A stretch of DNA of 64,000 nt from CALLPQ01 sp964392325. Its GTDB lineage: Bacteria > Pseudomonadota > Alphaproteobacteria > Caulobacterales > Parvularculaceae. Below, in pieces: positions 17,881 to 26,088 of the stretch. The number at the start of each line of letters is the position of its first letter. The stretch's first letter is position 1. The translations under genes were made by a program, and so were the position numbers. Under the pieces are notes generated by a model. The model was given only the letters and a program-made list of their open reading frames with translations. It ran no database searches and was not told the origin of the DNA. Location of the stretch: assembly GCA_964392325.1 (NCBI GenBank), contig CAYMPJ010000001.1, positions 304,425-368,424 of the forward strand, read 5' to 3'.

Positions 17881-18912
17881 GTGACCAATCAAGACCACCA
17901 TATGCCTGAAAACCATCCTGTTATCCCGGCCGCTAAAGTCGGGGTATTGCTGGTTAATCTGGGCACACCAGAGGGAACTGATGCAGCGTCAGTGCGTAAA
18001 TATCTGCGTGAGTTTCTCTCTGACAAACGCGTTGTCGATTACCCCCGAGCGTTCTGGCTGCCCCTCCTGCATGGTATTATTTTAAATACGCGGCCCGCAA
18101 AAACTGGCCGGGCTTATGCAAAAATCTGGCGTGAAGAGAGCAATGAAAGCCCGCTTCGTTATTATACCCGCATGCAAGCAGAAGGCGTGCGCGATAATAT
18201 TGGCAATGATGATCTTATTATTGACTGGGCGATGCGTTACGGCGTCCCCTCTATTCAATCACGCATTGACGCGCTGACGGGCGCTGGATGCACACGCATT
18301 TTGATTGTCCCCCTATACCCGCAATATTCCGCAACAACGACGGGAACGGTCAATGACGAGGTTTTTCGCATCCTTCTAAAGCGGCCATGGCAACCTGCTA
18401 TTCGTAGCGTCCCCGCCTTTCATGATCATCCTTCATATATTGAAGCACTCGCCAATGTGACCCGGCGCCACCTCGGCACATTAGATCATACACCAGAACG
18501 TATTTTGCTCTCATTTCACGGCCTGCCAGAGCGTTATTTTAAAAATGGCGACCCCTATCATTGCCATTGCGCCAAAACCGCTCGCCTGCTTAGGGAGGAA
18601 ATGGGGTGGTCGGAAGAATTTGCGCCCCTGACATTTCAATCAAAATTTGGCCCCGAAAAATGGCTGGGCCCCGCCACAGATGCGACCCTAAATGAGATGG
18701 CGGCGCAAGGGATCAAAAATGTAGCTGTAATAACCCCCGGCTTTGTATCCGATTGCATTGAAACACTCGAAGAAATCGAGATCACCGCGGGCGAAGATTT
18801 TGCAGCAGCAGGAGGTGAAAGTTTAAGCCTCATTCCGTGCCTCAATGATGCACCGGAAATGATAGAATTTTTAAGCGCAATGGTGAGCAAAGAACTGGGC
18901 GGATGGGGTTGA
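17881..18912 (+). CDS. hemH: Ferrochelatase
   Basis: HemH inserts Fe(II) into protoporphyrin IX, the last step of protohaem synthesis, at the inner membrane. The 343-residue protein has GVLLVNLGTPEGTDAASVR near the N-terminus, the catalytic-His segment LSFHGLPERYFKNGDPY, and the conserved tail PGFVSDCIETLEEI. The start is GTG at 17881; ATG at 17902 is an alternative that would lose seven residues, and neither has a strong ribosome-binding site. It follows the iron-binding protein by 27 bases, so iron import and iron insertion are probably expressed together. Confidence 0.95.
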   Translation: MTNQDHHMPENHPVIPAAKVGVLLVNLGTPEGTDAASVRKYLREFLSDKRVVDYPRAFWLPLLHGIILNTRPAKTGRAYAKIWREESNESPLRYYTRMQAEGVRDNIGNDDLIIDWAMRYGVPSIQSRIDALTGAGCTRILIVPLYPQYSATTTGTVNDEVFRILLKRPWQPAIRSVPAFHDHPSYIEALANVTRRHLGTLDHTPERILLSFHGLPERYFKNGDPYHCHCAKTARLLREEMGWSEEFAPLTFQSKFGPEKWLGPATDATLNEMAAQGIKNVAVITPGFVSDCIETLEEIEITAGEDFAAAGGESLSLIPCLNDAPEMIEFLSAMVSKELGGWG

Positions 18913-19090
18913 GTTTCAGCGTCTGGTCAAGTATCTGACGAAGCGGCAATTTAAAAGGTTTTGATCCACCTCAAATCGATTTGGTTTAACCCTTTACCTT
19001 TATTATTTTATTGTCAGCATCCAATAAATATCAGCAATAAAATCTGCACAAAAATTATGTGGTTCGCACTAAGTTTTATTTCAGGCCAAC

Positions 19091-19137
19091 AGACTATGTT
19101 CAATTTGATTTTAAACCGAACATAGTCTTGTTTTATT
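19091..19137 (+). terminator. Long-stem hairpin with T-rich tail after hemH
   Basis: AGACTATGTTC at 19091-19101 and GAACATAGTCT at 19118-19128 are perfect complements with a 16-base loop, followed by TGTTTTATT. It lies about 180 bases after hemH and before the convergent DUF1996 gene, so it probably ends the iron/hemH transcript. Confidence 0.65.
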
Positions 19138-19191
19138 GATACACGCCGCAAAACCGGTTTCAGCTTTTGAGATGTACTCAAAATGAGAAGC

Positions 19192-20221
19192 TCAGTTTTG
19201 CATCATAAGCATCCTACTCAGAGAGTCACCGAAAGGAGTCCGGTCGGTCTCATTTAACAACTCTCGAGTATGACTATATACTGGGTCGCCAGCAGGGGAA
19301 ACGAGGCGGTCCGGCAGTTGCTCTCCTTGATTCTCCACTCCACTATCGACAAACCTGCAATTAAGCCTCTCTAAATTACATTCTATCAGAGTGTCCATAG
19401 TGCCTTCATCCCACGACGCAAAATAATCAGCGTGCAAAGAAGCCCCTTTTGTTTGCGAATCTGTATCTGAAGCCAGATACCAATCGGTATCAAACAGCAC
19501 CTCATATGTAATTTGAAGAATTAATGAAGGTATTCGGTAAGGGTGAGTGCCGGGACACCCGTTATCACTACCTCCAGATAGGTAAGAAACATGACTGTTA
19601 ACCTGCGGACCTGTCGATTGCAGGATTGGTTCACCGTTAACATCTACGCTCAAACATTCCGGAAAGGTCACCTGCAAAATTACGTCATCTTTAGTAGTCA
19701 TATCAGATGTCGAAATTGCATGCGAAGGCACCCCACCAAAATTAAGCGTATCCCCATCAAATCCAAGCATTTGCAAACCGAGAGGTATTGGCTGAATGTA
19801 GTTTTCTGATGACGGAATCTCATTGCGACCGGTTTCACCAAGCTCAAATGTTTTGTAATAAATTACGACATCTTCCGGCAAGACCACTTCGTTATTTTCA
19901 TTGAATAAAGCTGGCAACCAATACGAGGATGTATTATTAACACCGCCCTCACATGTCGATCTGGGATTATCAGCACTCAGGGATGTGGCGGTTGTATTGG
20001 CATCTGTGCTTGTATTGCCAAAAAACATATGCAAATGCGCCCGCCCGGATTCACTGGGATGCACAATCGGATCATCATAAGAAAAATGCGAGACAGTACA
20101 ATAAACCCGAACACCATGATTTGCGGGCCCAGCAAAACTACCTTTTTCTAATGTAGTCATTCCCTCTGTACCAAGCGTTATGGGATGATGTTCCACCGTC
20201 TCTGGCATTTGCATGGGTTGG
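19192..20221 (-). CDS. DUF1996 secreted protein, C-terminal part (split by gap)
   Basis: This is the C-terminal section of one protein interrupted by the scaffold gap. It carries a DUF1996 domain, recognised by HLHMFFGNTSTDANTT, STCEGGVNNTSSYWLPALF, the paired cysteines and the NGCPGTHPYRIPSL segment. DUF1996 is known mainly from secreted fungal proteins, often with WSC carbohydrate-binding domains, and from some bacteria. Its function is unknown; a surface carbohydrate-related role is only a guess. When the duplicated 55 bases at the gap are collapsed, the frame continues directly into the N-terminal part, giving about 596 residues from the GTG at 21137 or about 621 with the upstream signal peptide. 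Confidence 0.75.
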
Positions 20222-20376
20222 NNNNNNNNNNNNNNNNNNNNNNNNNNNNNNNNNNNNNNNNNNNNNNNNNNNNNNNNNNNNNNNNNNNNNNNNNNNNNNN
20301 NNNNNNNNNNNNNNNNNNNNNTGTACCAAGCGTTATGGGATGATGTTCCACCGTCTCTGGCATTTGCATGGGTTGG
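20167..20376. other. Scaffold gap of 100 N flanked by identical 55-base ends
   Basis: Bases 20167-20221 are identical to 20322-20376 and flank exactly 100 N (20222-20321). Both copies read in the same frame of the same gene. Removing the N and one copy joins the two gene parts in frame. An exact 55-base overlap is what two contigs ending on a shared k-mer look like, so this is most simply an unmerged overlap and not missing biology. A true tandem duplication is the alternative. Confidence 0.9.
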
Positions 20377-21137
20377 TTTGCGTCAAAGCTGACTGTAAAT
20401 ACTCCAGTCGACCCAACCCATTGACCCCATCCAAAAGGGGCCCCCCATGCATAGATGTCAAATTGACAGTCCGATGATTGTCCATTTTGCGGAATAATTT
20501 TCAACGCAAAGTCCGCTGATGGATCATCAAGCCAAGATTCAGAATTGTGGAGAATTTGGTCAGGTGGTGTCTTAACAAGCGTACACTCCCCGCTACTCAA
20601 ATTATTCAGGCGAACATGCCCGACTGTCTTGGCTGGGTTAATAACGGGGACGATAGTAATCTCATTTTGGAATGGAACCGAAATAGTGCGACTTCCCCTT
20701 GCTGCCGCCAAAAGAAAACCACTTTCATCCCAAAATTCCAGCTCTGCCAGACCGGATAAATAAACAGGTTCAACACCCTGAAAGGTTAAAGTAGCCTGAT
20801 GATCAGCAATCCATCCGTAATCCGGATCCCACGCATTGAAAAACAGGTCACACTCTATGTTACTTTGCGATATTGTAAACTGGGCTTCAGAAAATTCCCC
20901 GCTCGGATCTACAATATGGTCGTATTGCAATCCACATTCTGAAGCTGCCACCCCGGGAAACCCCTCGGATAACCCCAAAATCTGAATAGTCTCAACAGAT
21001 TGGTTTATTCGTACATCAATAGTGTAATCGCCATTACCCAACACGATATTTTCGTGTGCGCCATAATCTTGTATAATTTGCTCGCCGCGCTTAATGCGAA
21101 ATTCAATCGGTATTGCCGGATTAGAATTCGCGACCAC
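20322..21137 (-). CDS. DUF1996 secreted protein, N-terminal part (split by gap)
   Basis: This is the N-terminal section of the protein that continues across the gap. It contains two similar beta-rich modules of about 120 residues. The first ends with ECDLFFNAWDPDYGW and the second with CQFDIYAWGAPFGWG, each followed by a T/S-x-T/S-F strand, so an internal duplication is visible. The frame opens only at a GTG (21137) with no ribosome-binding site and no signal peptide. A good signal peptide lies immediately upstream in the other frame, starting at ATG 21211. The true product therefore probably begins at 21211 and changes frame near 21149-21155. Confidence 0.65.
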
Positions 21138-21148
21138 AGGACTATAAA

Positions 21149-21211
21149 GAAAAAACTCGCAACCAATGCACTTACAGCAAGTGTAAAATACTTAATCACA
21201 ACACTCTCCAT
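21149..21211 (-). other. Signal-peptide segment and -1 slippery heptamer upstream of the DUF1996 frame
   Basis: From ATG 21211 the translation MESVVIKYFTLAVSALVAS is a normal signal peptide. Codons 19-21 read AGT TTT TTC, so the heptamer T TTT TTC (21155-21149) is in the correct phase for -1 slippage. A -1 shift there runs straight into the long DUF1996 frame (FFLYSPVVANSNP). One missing T in the T-run, by mutation or sequencing error, would look the same. Confidence 0.55.
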
Positions 21212-21469
21212 CTCAAATTAACATAATTACTTCATTTTTTTACCTTAGATATAAAGACCTTCCTCACACAAAAATAATTCTAGCTGCAAAACTATACTAT
21301 ACTTTTCTTTAAACTGTCAAATATGCAGCAAACCAATGATACAGGGCTTGCAAGGAATGATTCAAAAAACATGATATCGCGTGACGTAAATACATCCGCG
21401 AGATATAGTCATTTCATAAAATTAAATGATAGCACTAATCAAAACATAGAACGTGTCAAAACCTGAATT

Positions 21470-22252
21470 TTATGGTATCGCAATAAAATTCAACGCCACA
21501 AAAGGGTATGTACGGTAGCGGCGAAAGGCTTCCAGTGAAAGCGCTTCACGCTCAAAGACCAGATCGATTGCCGCATAAATATTATATCCATGAGTATCAG
21601 TCAGGAGTTTATAAATTACATCTCCCGAAAAATTATGATCCGTTTCCGTTGCTACCGGCCCGCACTCGAATATAATCACGGGACGGAACTTCTCGATGGT
21701 AGCCGCCCCTCCTTCTAGTACCTTTTGCTCTCCCCCTTCGACATCAATCTTGATGAAAGATACATGTTCGCTTTGTTTGCAAATTTCATCGAGTGTGCGA
21801 ACTTTAACAGTATACGCATGAATTTCGGGCGCGGCGGCATCATCCTCATTATAGGCAAGATGGCTATACCCGGCACGCTTCACATCTTCATGAAAAACCG
21901 CTTCACCGGGCGCATTTGATAAAGCGCATTCATGGATCGTGACATCGGGAAACCGGTTGCGTAAAGAGACGGCCTTTGCCGGGGTCGGTTCAACCGCCAT
22001 ATGGCTTCCCTTGGGGGCCAAATCCGTAAATTGCTTCAATACCGAACCAATATGGCAGCCAATATCAATGCAATGACTGTCCGGCTTTATCAGGGTTGGC
22101 AAAAGACGGTCAAGATAATCGCTATCGCGATAGAATGAATCAAGTTCGGGCCGCCTCACCGTAGCAAGCTTCCGCTTTATGGTGCTTGCCCCCTTTTGAG
22201 CTACACCGCCAAGGGGCGAGGATACCAACATCCCTTTTAGTTTGATGATCAT
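21470..22252 (-). CDS. FkbM-family S-adenosylmethionine methyltransferase
   Basis: The 260-residue protein has the SAM-binding motif CIDIGCHIGSVLKQF (about residues 61-75), an acidic strand-2 residue in MAVEPTPAK, and the family motif SFIKIDVEGGEQKVLEG. FkbM-type enzymes O-methylate sugars, polyketides or glycolipids. No glycosyltransferase or polysaccharide genes are close enough to name a substrate. GGGA lies eight bases before the ATG. The gene is monocistronic and ends upstream of dnaJ's 3' side on the same strand. Confidence 0.85.
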   Translation of the reverse strand: MIIKLKGMLVSSPLGGVAQKGASTIKRKLATVRRPELDSFYRDSDYLDRLLPTLIKPDSHCIDIGCHIGSVLKQFTDLAPKGSHMAVEPTPAKAVSLRNRFPDVTIHECALSNAPGEAVFHEDVKRAGYSHLAYNEDDAAAPEIHAYTVKVRTLDEICKQSEHVSFIKIDVEGGEQKVLEGGAATIEKFRPVIIFECGPVATETDHNFSGDVIYKLLTDTHGYNIYAAIDLVFEREALSLEAFRRYRTYPFVALNFIAIP

Positions 22253-22343
22253 AAATTTTCCCGCCGTGACGCTGTTTTAATTTTAAGGTATTTTCGACAC
22301 ACAGTTAGCAAACCTTACCTGACCAACCCAGTAATGCCCCGCA

Positions 22344-23483
22344 CTAACTATCGGTTACCCCGTCCCAGAATTTTTTTGCCTTATGAAAAAAATTCTCGGT
22401 TTGGGGACTGGCATCATCACCGCATTCGGATTGAAATTCACGCATCAATTCTTTTTGGCGCGCATTGAGCTTTACAGGTGTTTCAACCTGAATTTCAACA
22501 TACATATCCCCGCGTGCTTTGGCATTGAGCTGGGACATACCCTTGCCGCGCAAACGGAAGCGCTTGCCGAATTGCGCACCTTCAGGAACACTGATCTTAA
22601 CACGGCCCCCATCAATTGTGGGAGCTTCAAGGTCACCGCCAAGTATGGCTGTTGTCATTGGAACAGGCAGAGCACAAAAGAGATCCGGCCCATCACGTTC
22701 AAAAAGTTCATGCTCACCAACGCCAACAAATATATAAAGATCGCCCTCAGGGCCGCCGCGCGGTCCGGCCTCTCCCTCACCAGAGAGGCGAATGCGAGTG
22801 CCGTTTTCTATACCAGCAGGAACATCAACAGATAGCGTGCGTTCCTTGGTAACCCGCCCTTGCCCTCTACATGTCGTACAAGGGTCAGAAATCACTTTGC
22901 CCTCCCCCTGACAACCGGGACACGTGCGTTCTAATGTGAAAAAGCCCTGCTGAACACGAACACGTCCAACGCCGTTACAAGTTTGGCAAGATGCTGGCGA
23001 CGTACCCGGCTTTGCGCCGCTTCCGGTACAGGGCTCACAAGCAACCGTACCGGGGACTGTAATTTGTGATTTTTTACCCTTGAACGCATCTTCCAGACTT
23101 ATCTCAAGGGAATATTTAAGATCCGCGCCCCGGCCCGGTCCACGGCGCGCACCGCCACGTCCCCCGCCCATAAAGTCGCCGAAAATGTCTTCAAAAATGT
23201 CCGAGAATGCAGAGCCATTAAAACCCTGCCCAGCGCCTTGGCCAAACCCTCCGGCACCATTTTGAAAGGCAGAATGACCAAAGCGGTCATAAGCTGCTCG
23301 TTTCTGCTCATCAGACAAAACCTCATAGGCCTCACCGAGAGATTTGAATTTTTGCTCTGCTTCAGGGTTGTCGGGATTTCGATCCGGGTGATATTTCATC
23401 GCATTTTTGCGAAAGGCAGACTTGATGTCCGCCGCAGAAGCGTCCTTGGCAACCCCTAAAACATCATAATAATCCTGTGCCAT
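22344..23483 (-). CDS. dnaJ: Chaperone DnaJ (Hsp40)
   Basis: DnaJ delivers unfolded clients to DnaK and stimulates its ATPase. The 379-residue protein has an N-terminal J domain with the HPD tripeptide in KYHPDRNPDN (about residues 31-40), a Gly/Phe-rich linker (about 75-120), four CxxCxGxG zinc motifs (CEPCTGSG, CQTCNGVG, CPGCQGEG, CTTCRGQG) and the two beta-sandwich C-terminal domains. It lies 143 bases after dnaK on the same strand, with a GC-rich hairpin between them. Confidence 0.97.
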   Translation of the reverse strand: MAQDYYDVLGVAKDASAADIKSAFRKNAMKYHPDRNPDNPEAEQKFKSLGEAYEVLSDEQKRAAYDRFGHSAFQNGAGGFGQGAGQGFNGSAFSDIFEDIFGDFMGGGRGGARRGPGRGADLKYSLEISLEDAFKGKKSQITVPGTVACEPCTGSGAKPGTSPASCQTCNGVGRVRVQQGFFTLERTCPGCQGEGKVISDPCTTCRGQGRVTKERTLSVDVPAGIENGTRIRLSGEGEAGPRGGPEGDLYIFVGVGEHELFERDGPDLFCALPVPMTTAILGGDLEAPTIDGGRVKISVPEGAQFGKRFRLRGKGMSQLNAKARGDMYVEIQVETPVKLNARQKELMREFQSECGDDASPQTENFFHKAKKFWDGVTDS

Positions 23484-23564
23484 CTGATGAGCACCTTCAG
23501 TCGCTAATTCCGGTAAAATACACTGTCTACATTATAAAATTGCAGACTACGACTTATATAGGGT

Positions 23565-23588
23565 CCGGGACGCAAAATTGCGACCCGG
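23565..23588 (-). other. Hairpin between dnaK and dnaJ
   Basis: CCGGGTCGCAA and TTGCGTCCCGG on the minus strand pair with a single mismatch and a very short T/T loop. No T-run follows in the direction of transcription, so it looks like an intercistronic or attenuating structure and not a full terminator. It could set the DnaK:DnaJ ratio. Confidence 0.45.
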
Positions 23589-23626
23589 CATATATGTTTT
23601 TATCGCTATTTTATGAGCTTGTATGA

Positions 23627-25540
23627 TCAGCGCGCAGAATCGTCGCCATCTACTTCTTCAAAATCGGCATCAACGACATCTTCTTCATCGCCGCCCGATG
23701 TGCTCTCATAATCATCATCACCTGAAGATTGCTGGCTCTGATACATGGCCTCTCCCAATTTCATGGAAGCCTGTGCCAAAGCATTAGCGTCAGTATTGAT
23801 TGCCTCAACATCGGCATCATCATTAGCAAGGGTTTTGCGAAGAGCAGTCATCGCATCATCAATCGCCAACTTATCTGCATCACTAAGTTTATCAGAATGC
23901 TCGCCAAGAGATTGTTCGGTTGTATGGATCAAAGCCTCTGCGCGATTGCGCGATTCTACGCCGTCCCGGCGTGCCTTATCAGCATCGGCATTGGCTTCAG
24001 CATCTTTGACCATTTTATCAATCTCGCCCTCATCAAGCCCTCCAGAGGCCTGAATACGGATTGATTGCTCTTTATTGGTGGCCTTATCTTTTGCCGACAC
24101 GTGCACGATACCATTGGCATCAATGTCAAAGGTCACTTCCACTTGTGGGACGCCGCGCGGTGCGGGCGGAATTCCCATCAAATCAAACTGGCCAAGGGTC
24201 TTGTTATCCGCAGCCATTTCCCGTTCACCCTGGAACACACGAATAGTCACCGCAGATTGATTATCTTCCGCGGTTGAGAAAACCTGACTTTTCTTAGTTG
24301 GAATTGTCGTATTGCGATCAATCAGGCGGGTAAAGACACCGCCCAAAGTTTCAATACCAAGAGATAGCGGGGTAACATCCAGCAGAAGAACATCTTTTAC
24401 ATCCCCCTGCAAAACACCAGCCTGAATAGCGGCACCAAGAGCCACAACTTCATCCGGGTTTACGCCTTTGTGAGGCTCACGGCCAAAGAAGTTTTTCACC
24501 GTTTCCTGAACTTTTGGCATCCGGGTCATACCACCAACGAGGACAACTTCGTCAATATCGCCAGATGTCAGGCCCGCATCTTTTAGAGCGGCCTTACACG
24601 GATCAACTGTGCGTTTGACCAGATCTTCAACCAGGCCTTCAAGTTTTGCCCGTGTCAATTTCATGGTCAGGTGTTTTGGACCCGAAGCATCGGCAGTAAT
24701 GAACGGAAGATTAACTTCATACTGCGCAGTAGAAGAAAGCTCTTTTTTTGCTTTCTCGGCTTCATCTTTCAAACGCTGCAGCGCCATTTTATCTGTCTGC
24801 AGGTCAATGCCGCTTTCTTTTTTAAATTCTTTTGTAAGATACTCGACAATACGCATATCGAAATCTTCACCACCGAGAAATGTATCCCCATTGGTTGCTA
24901 GAACTTCAAATACACCGTCGCCTATCTCAAGAACGGACACATCAAATGTACCACCACCGAGGTCAAAGACCGCAATCTTTTTGCCATCATTTTTATCAAG
25001 ACCATAAGCAAGCGCCGCCGCGGTTGGCTCATTGATAATACGTAAAACTTCAAGGCCGGCAATTTTACCGGCATCTTTTGTTGCCTGACGTTGAGCATCG
25101 TTGAAATAAGCTGGCACAGTGATAACCGCCTGAGTAACGGTATCGCCAAGAAAGTCTTCAGCGGTCTCTTTCATTTTTTGCAAAATGAAAGCAGAAATTT
25201 GAGAAGGCGCGTATTTTTCGCCGCGTGATTTTACCCAAGCATCGCCATTGTCAGATTTGATGATTTCAAAAGGAACCATCTTTTTATCTTTGGCAACAGT
25301 TGGATCATCATACGGACGACCAATGAGGCGTTTGATCGCAAAGACCGTATTCTCTGGATTGGTAACAGCCTGGCGTTTTGCCGGTTGTCCAATGAGACGC
25401 TCACCATCTTCTGCGAATGCAACCACGGACGGCGTTGTGCGTGAGCCTTCAGCATTTTCGATGACCCGGGGCTCTTTACCCTCCATCACCGCCACACAGC
25501 TATTTGTCGTACCAAGGTCGATCCCGATGACCTTTGCCAT
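23627..25540 (-). CDS. dnaK: Chaperone DnaK (Hsp70)
   Basis: DnaK is the ATP-dependent cytosolic Hsp70. The 637-residue protein starts MAKVIGIDLGTTNSCVAVME (phosphate-1 loop), has DLGGGTFDVSVLEIGDG (phosphate-2), VLVGGMTRMPKVQ (adenosine loop), the interdomain linker DVLLLDVTPLSLGIETLGG, the substrate-binding domain and a helical lid ending in an acidic tail. The ATG at 25540 has AGGAGA seven bases upstream; eleven further codons in the open frame are discarded. I could not assign a heat-shock promoter with confidence in the long upstream gap. Confidence 0.98.
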   Translation of the reverse strand: MAKVIGIDLGTTNSCVAVMEGKEPRVIENAEGSRTTPSVVAFAEDGERLIGQPAKRQAVTNPENTVFAIKRLIGRPYDDPTVAKDKKMVPFEIIKSDNGDAWVKSRGEKYAPSQISAFILQKMKETAEDFLGDTVTQAVITVPAYFNDAQRQATKDAGKIAGLEVLRIINEPTAAALAYGLDKNDGKKIAVFDLGGGTFDVSVLEIGDGVFEVLATNGDTFLGGEDFDMRIVEYLTKEFKKESGIDLQTDKMALQRLKDEAEKAKKELSSTAQYEVNLPFITADASGPKHLTMKLTRAKLEGLVEDLVKRTVDPCKAALKDAGLTSGDIDEVVLVGGMTRMPKVQETVKNFFGREPHKGVNPDEVVALGAAIQAGVLQGDVKDVLLLDVTPLSLGIETLGGVFTRLIDRNTTIPTKKSQVFSTAEDNQSAVTIRVFQGEREMAADNKTLGQFDLMGIPPAPRGVPQVEVTFDIDANGIVHVSAKDKATNKEQSIRIQASGGLDEGEIDKMVKDAEANADADKARRDGVESRNRAEALIHTTEQSLGEHSDKLSDADKLAIDDAMTALRKTLANDDADVEAINTDANALAQASMKLGEAMYQSQQSSGDDDYESTSGGDEEDVVDADFEEVDGDDSAR

Positions 25541-26088
25541 AATCAGTCTCCTATTTAGCGCCCTGCTTTGCATAAATCTTCAATGGGCGGCTTTAGTTTT
25601 ATTTATCGCTGAGCAAAAACCCGTAGATGGCGATAATTGTCAAATAAAAGCAACCCAAAAGCATTACACGGCGTCTGATAAATTTTGGTTAATGGCACTC
25701 AACTAGCTTGCGCCATAGCTTGGCCCGGATATAGGAAGGCAAACCGAAGCCTGCAACAAAGATTTTTGCAGATTAGTGATTTTTTTTGCTCCGGGAAGAT
25801 TATTTTTCAAAAAACCCACCTGAAAAAGCCCAAATCAGCCCCCCTCAGTGCTGAATAAGCCCCAAAAGCCCAGATCAAAAAGGCCAACATATTTGAGGGT
25901 CCTAGAGCCTGCGACCTGAATTATGGGCCGTGATAGAGCCCTAAACCACAAAACAACACATATGGTGCACTGGGAGGCCATTGGGAAAAGATCGCTTTTG
26001 AAGGTTCAACTTAACGCTCACTTCACTTTATTGCGTTAATCATAATCACTGGAAATCAGGATTATCTCAATAAGAGGGAAATTTGGGA
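25541..26088. other. 548-base divergent intergenic region
   Basis: This A/T-rich region separates dnaK from the divergent lipoprotein gene and must hold both promoters. No open frame resembles a protein and I see no RNA gene. The half nearest the lipoprotein gene has several purine-rich and CCC/GGG words but no clear repeat structure. Confidence 0.5.

Noticed and set aside
19165..19183. Hairpin TTTTGAG/CTCAAAA after the DUF1996 stop
   Set aside because: No T-run follows on the minus strand, so it is not a supported terminator.
21370..21420. Imperfect inverted repeat (ATATCGCG and CGCGAGATAT) upstream of the DUF1996 gene
   Set aside because: Arms are imperfect and the region is A/T-rich, so it is probably chance.
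24609..25007. Long open frames on the plus strand opposite dnaK
   Set aside because: They are shadows of the strongly supported dnaK frame with no family resemblance.
25541..25760. A possible heat-shock promoter before dnaK
   Set aside because: Sequences resembling TTGAGT and TATCAG are present on the minus strand, but spacing and match are not convincing enough to list.
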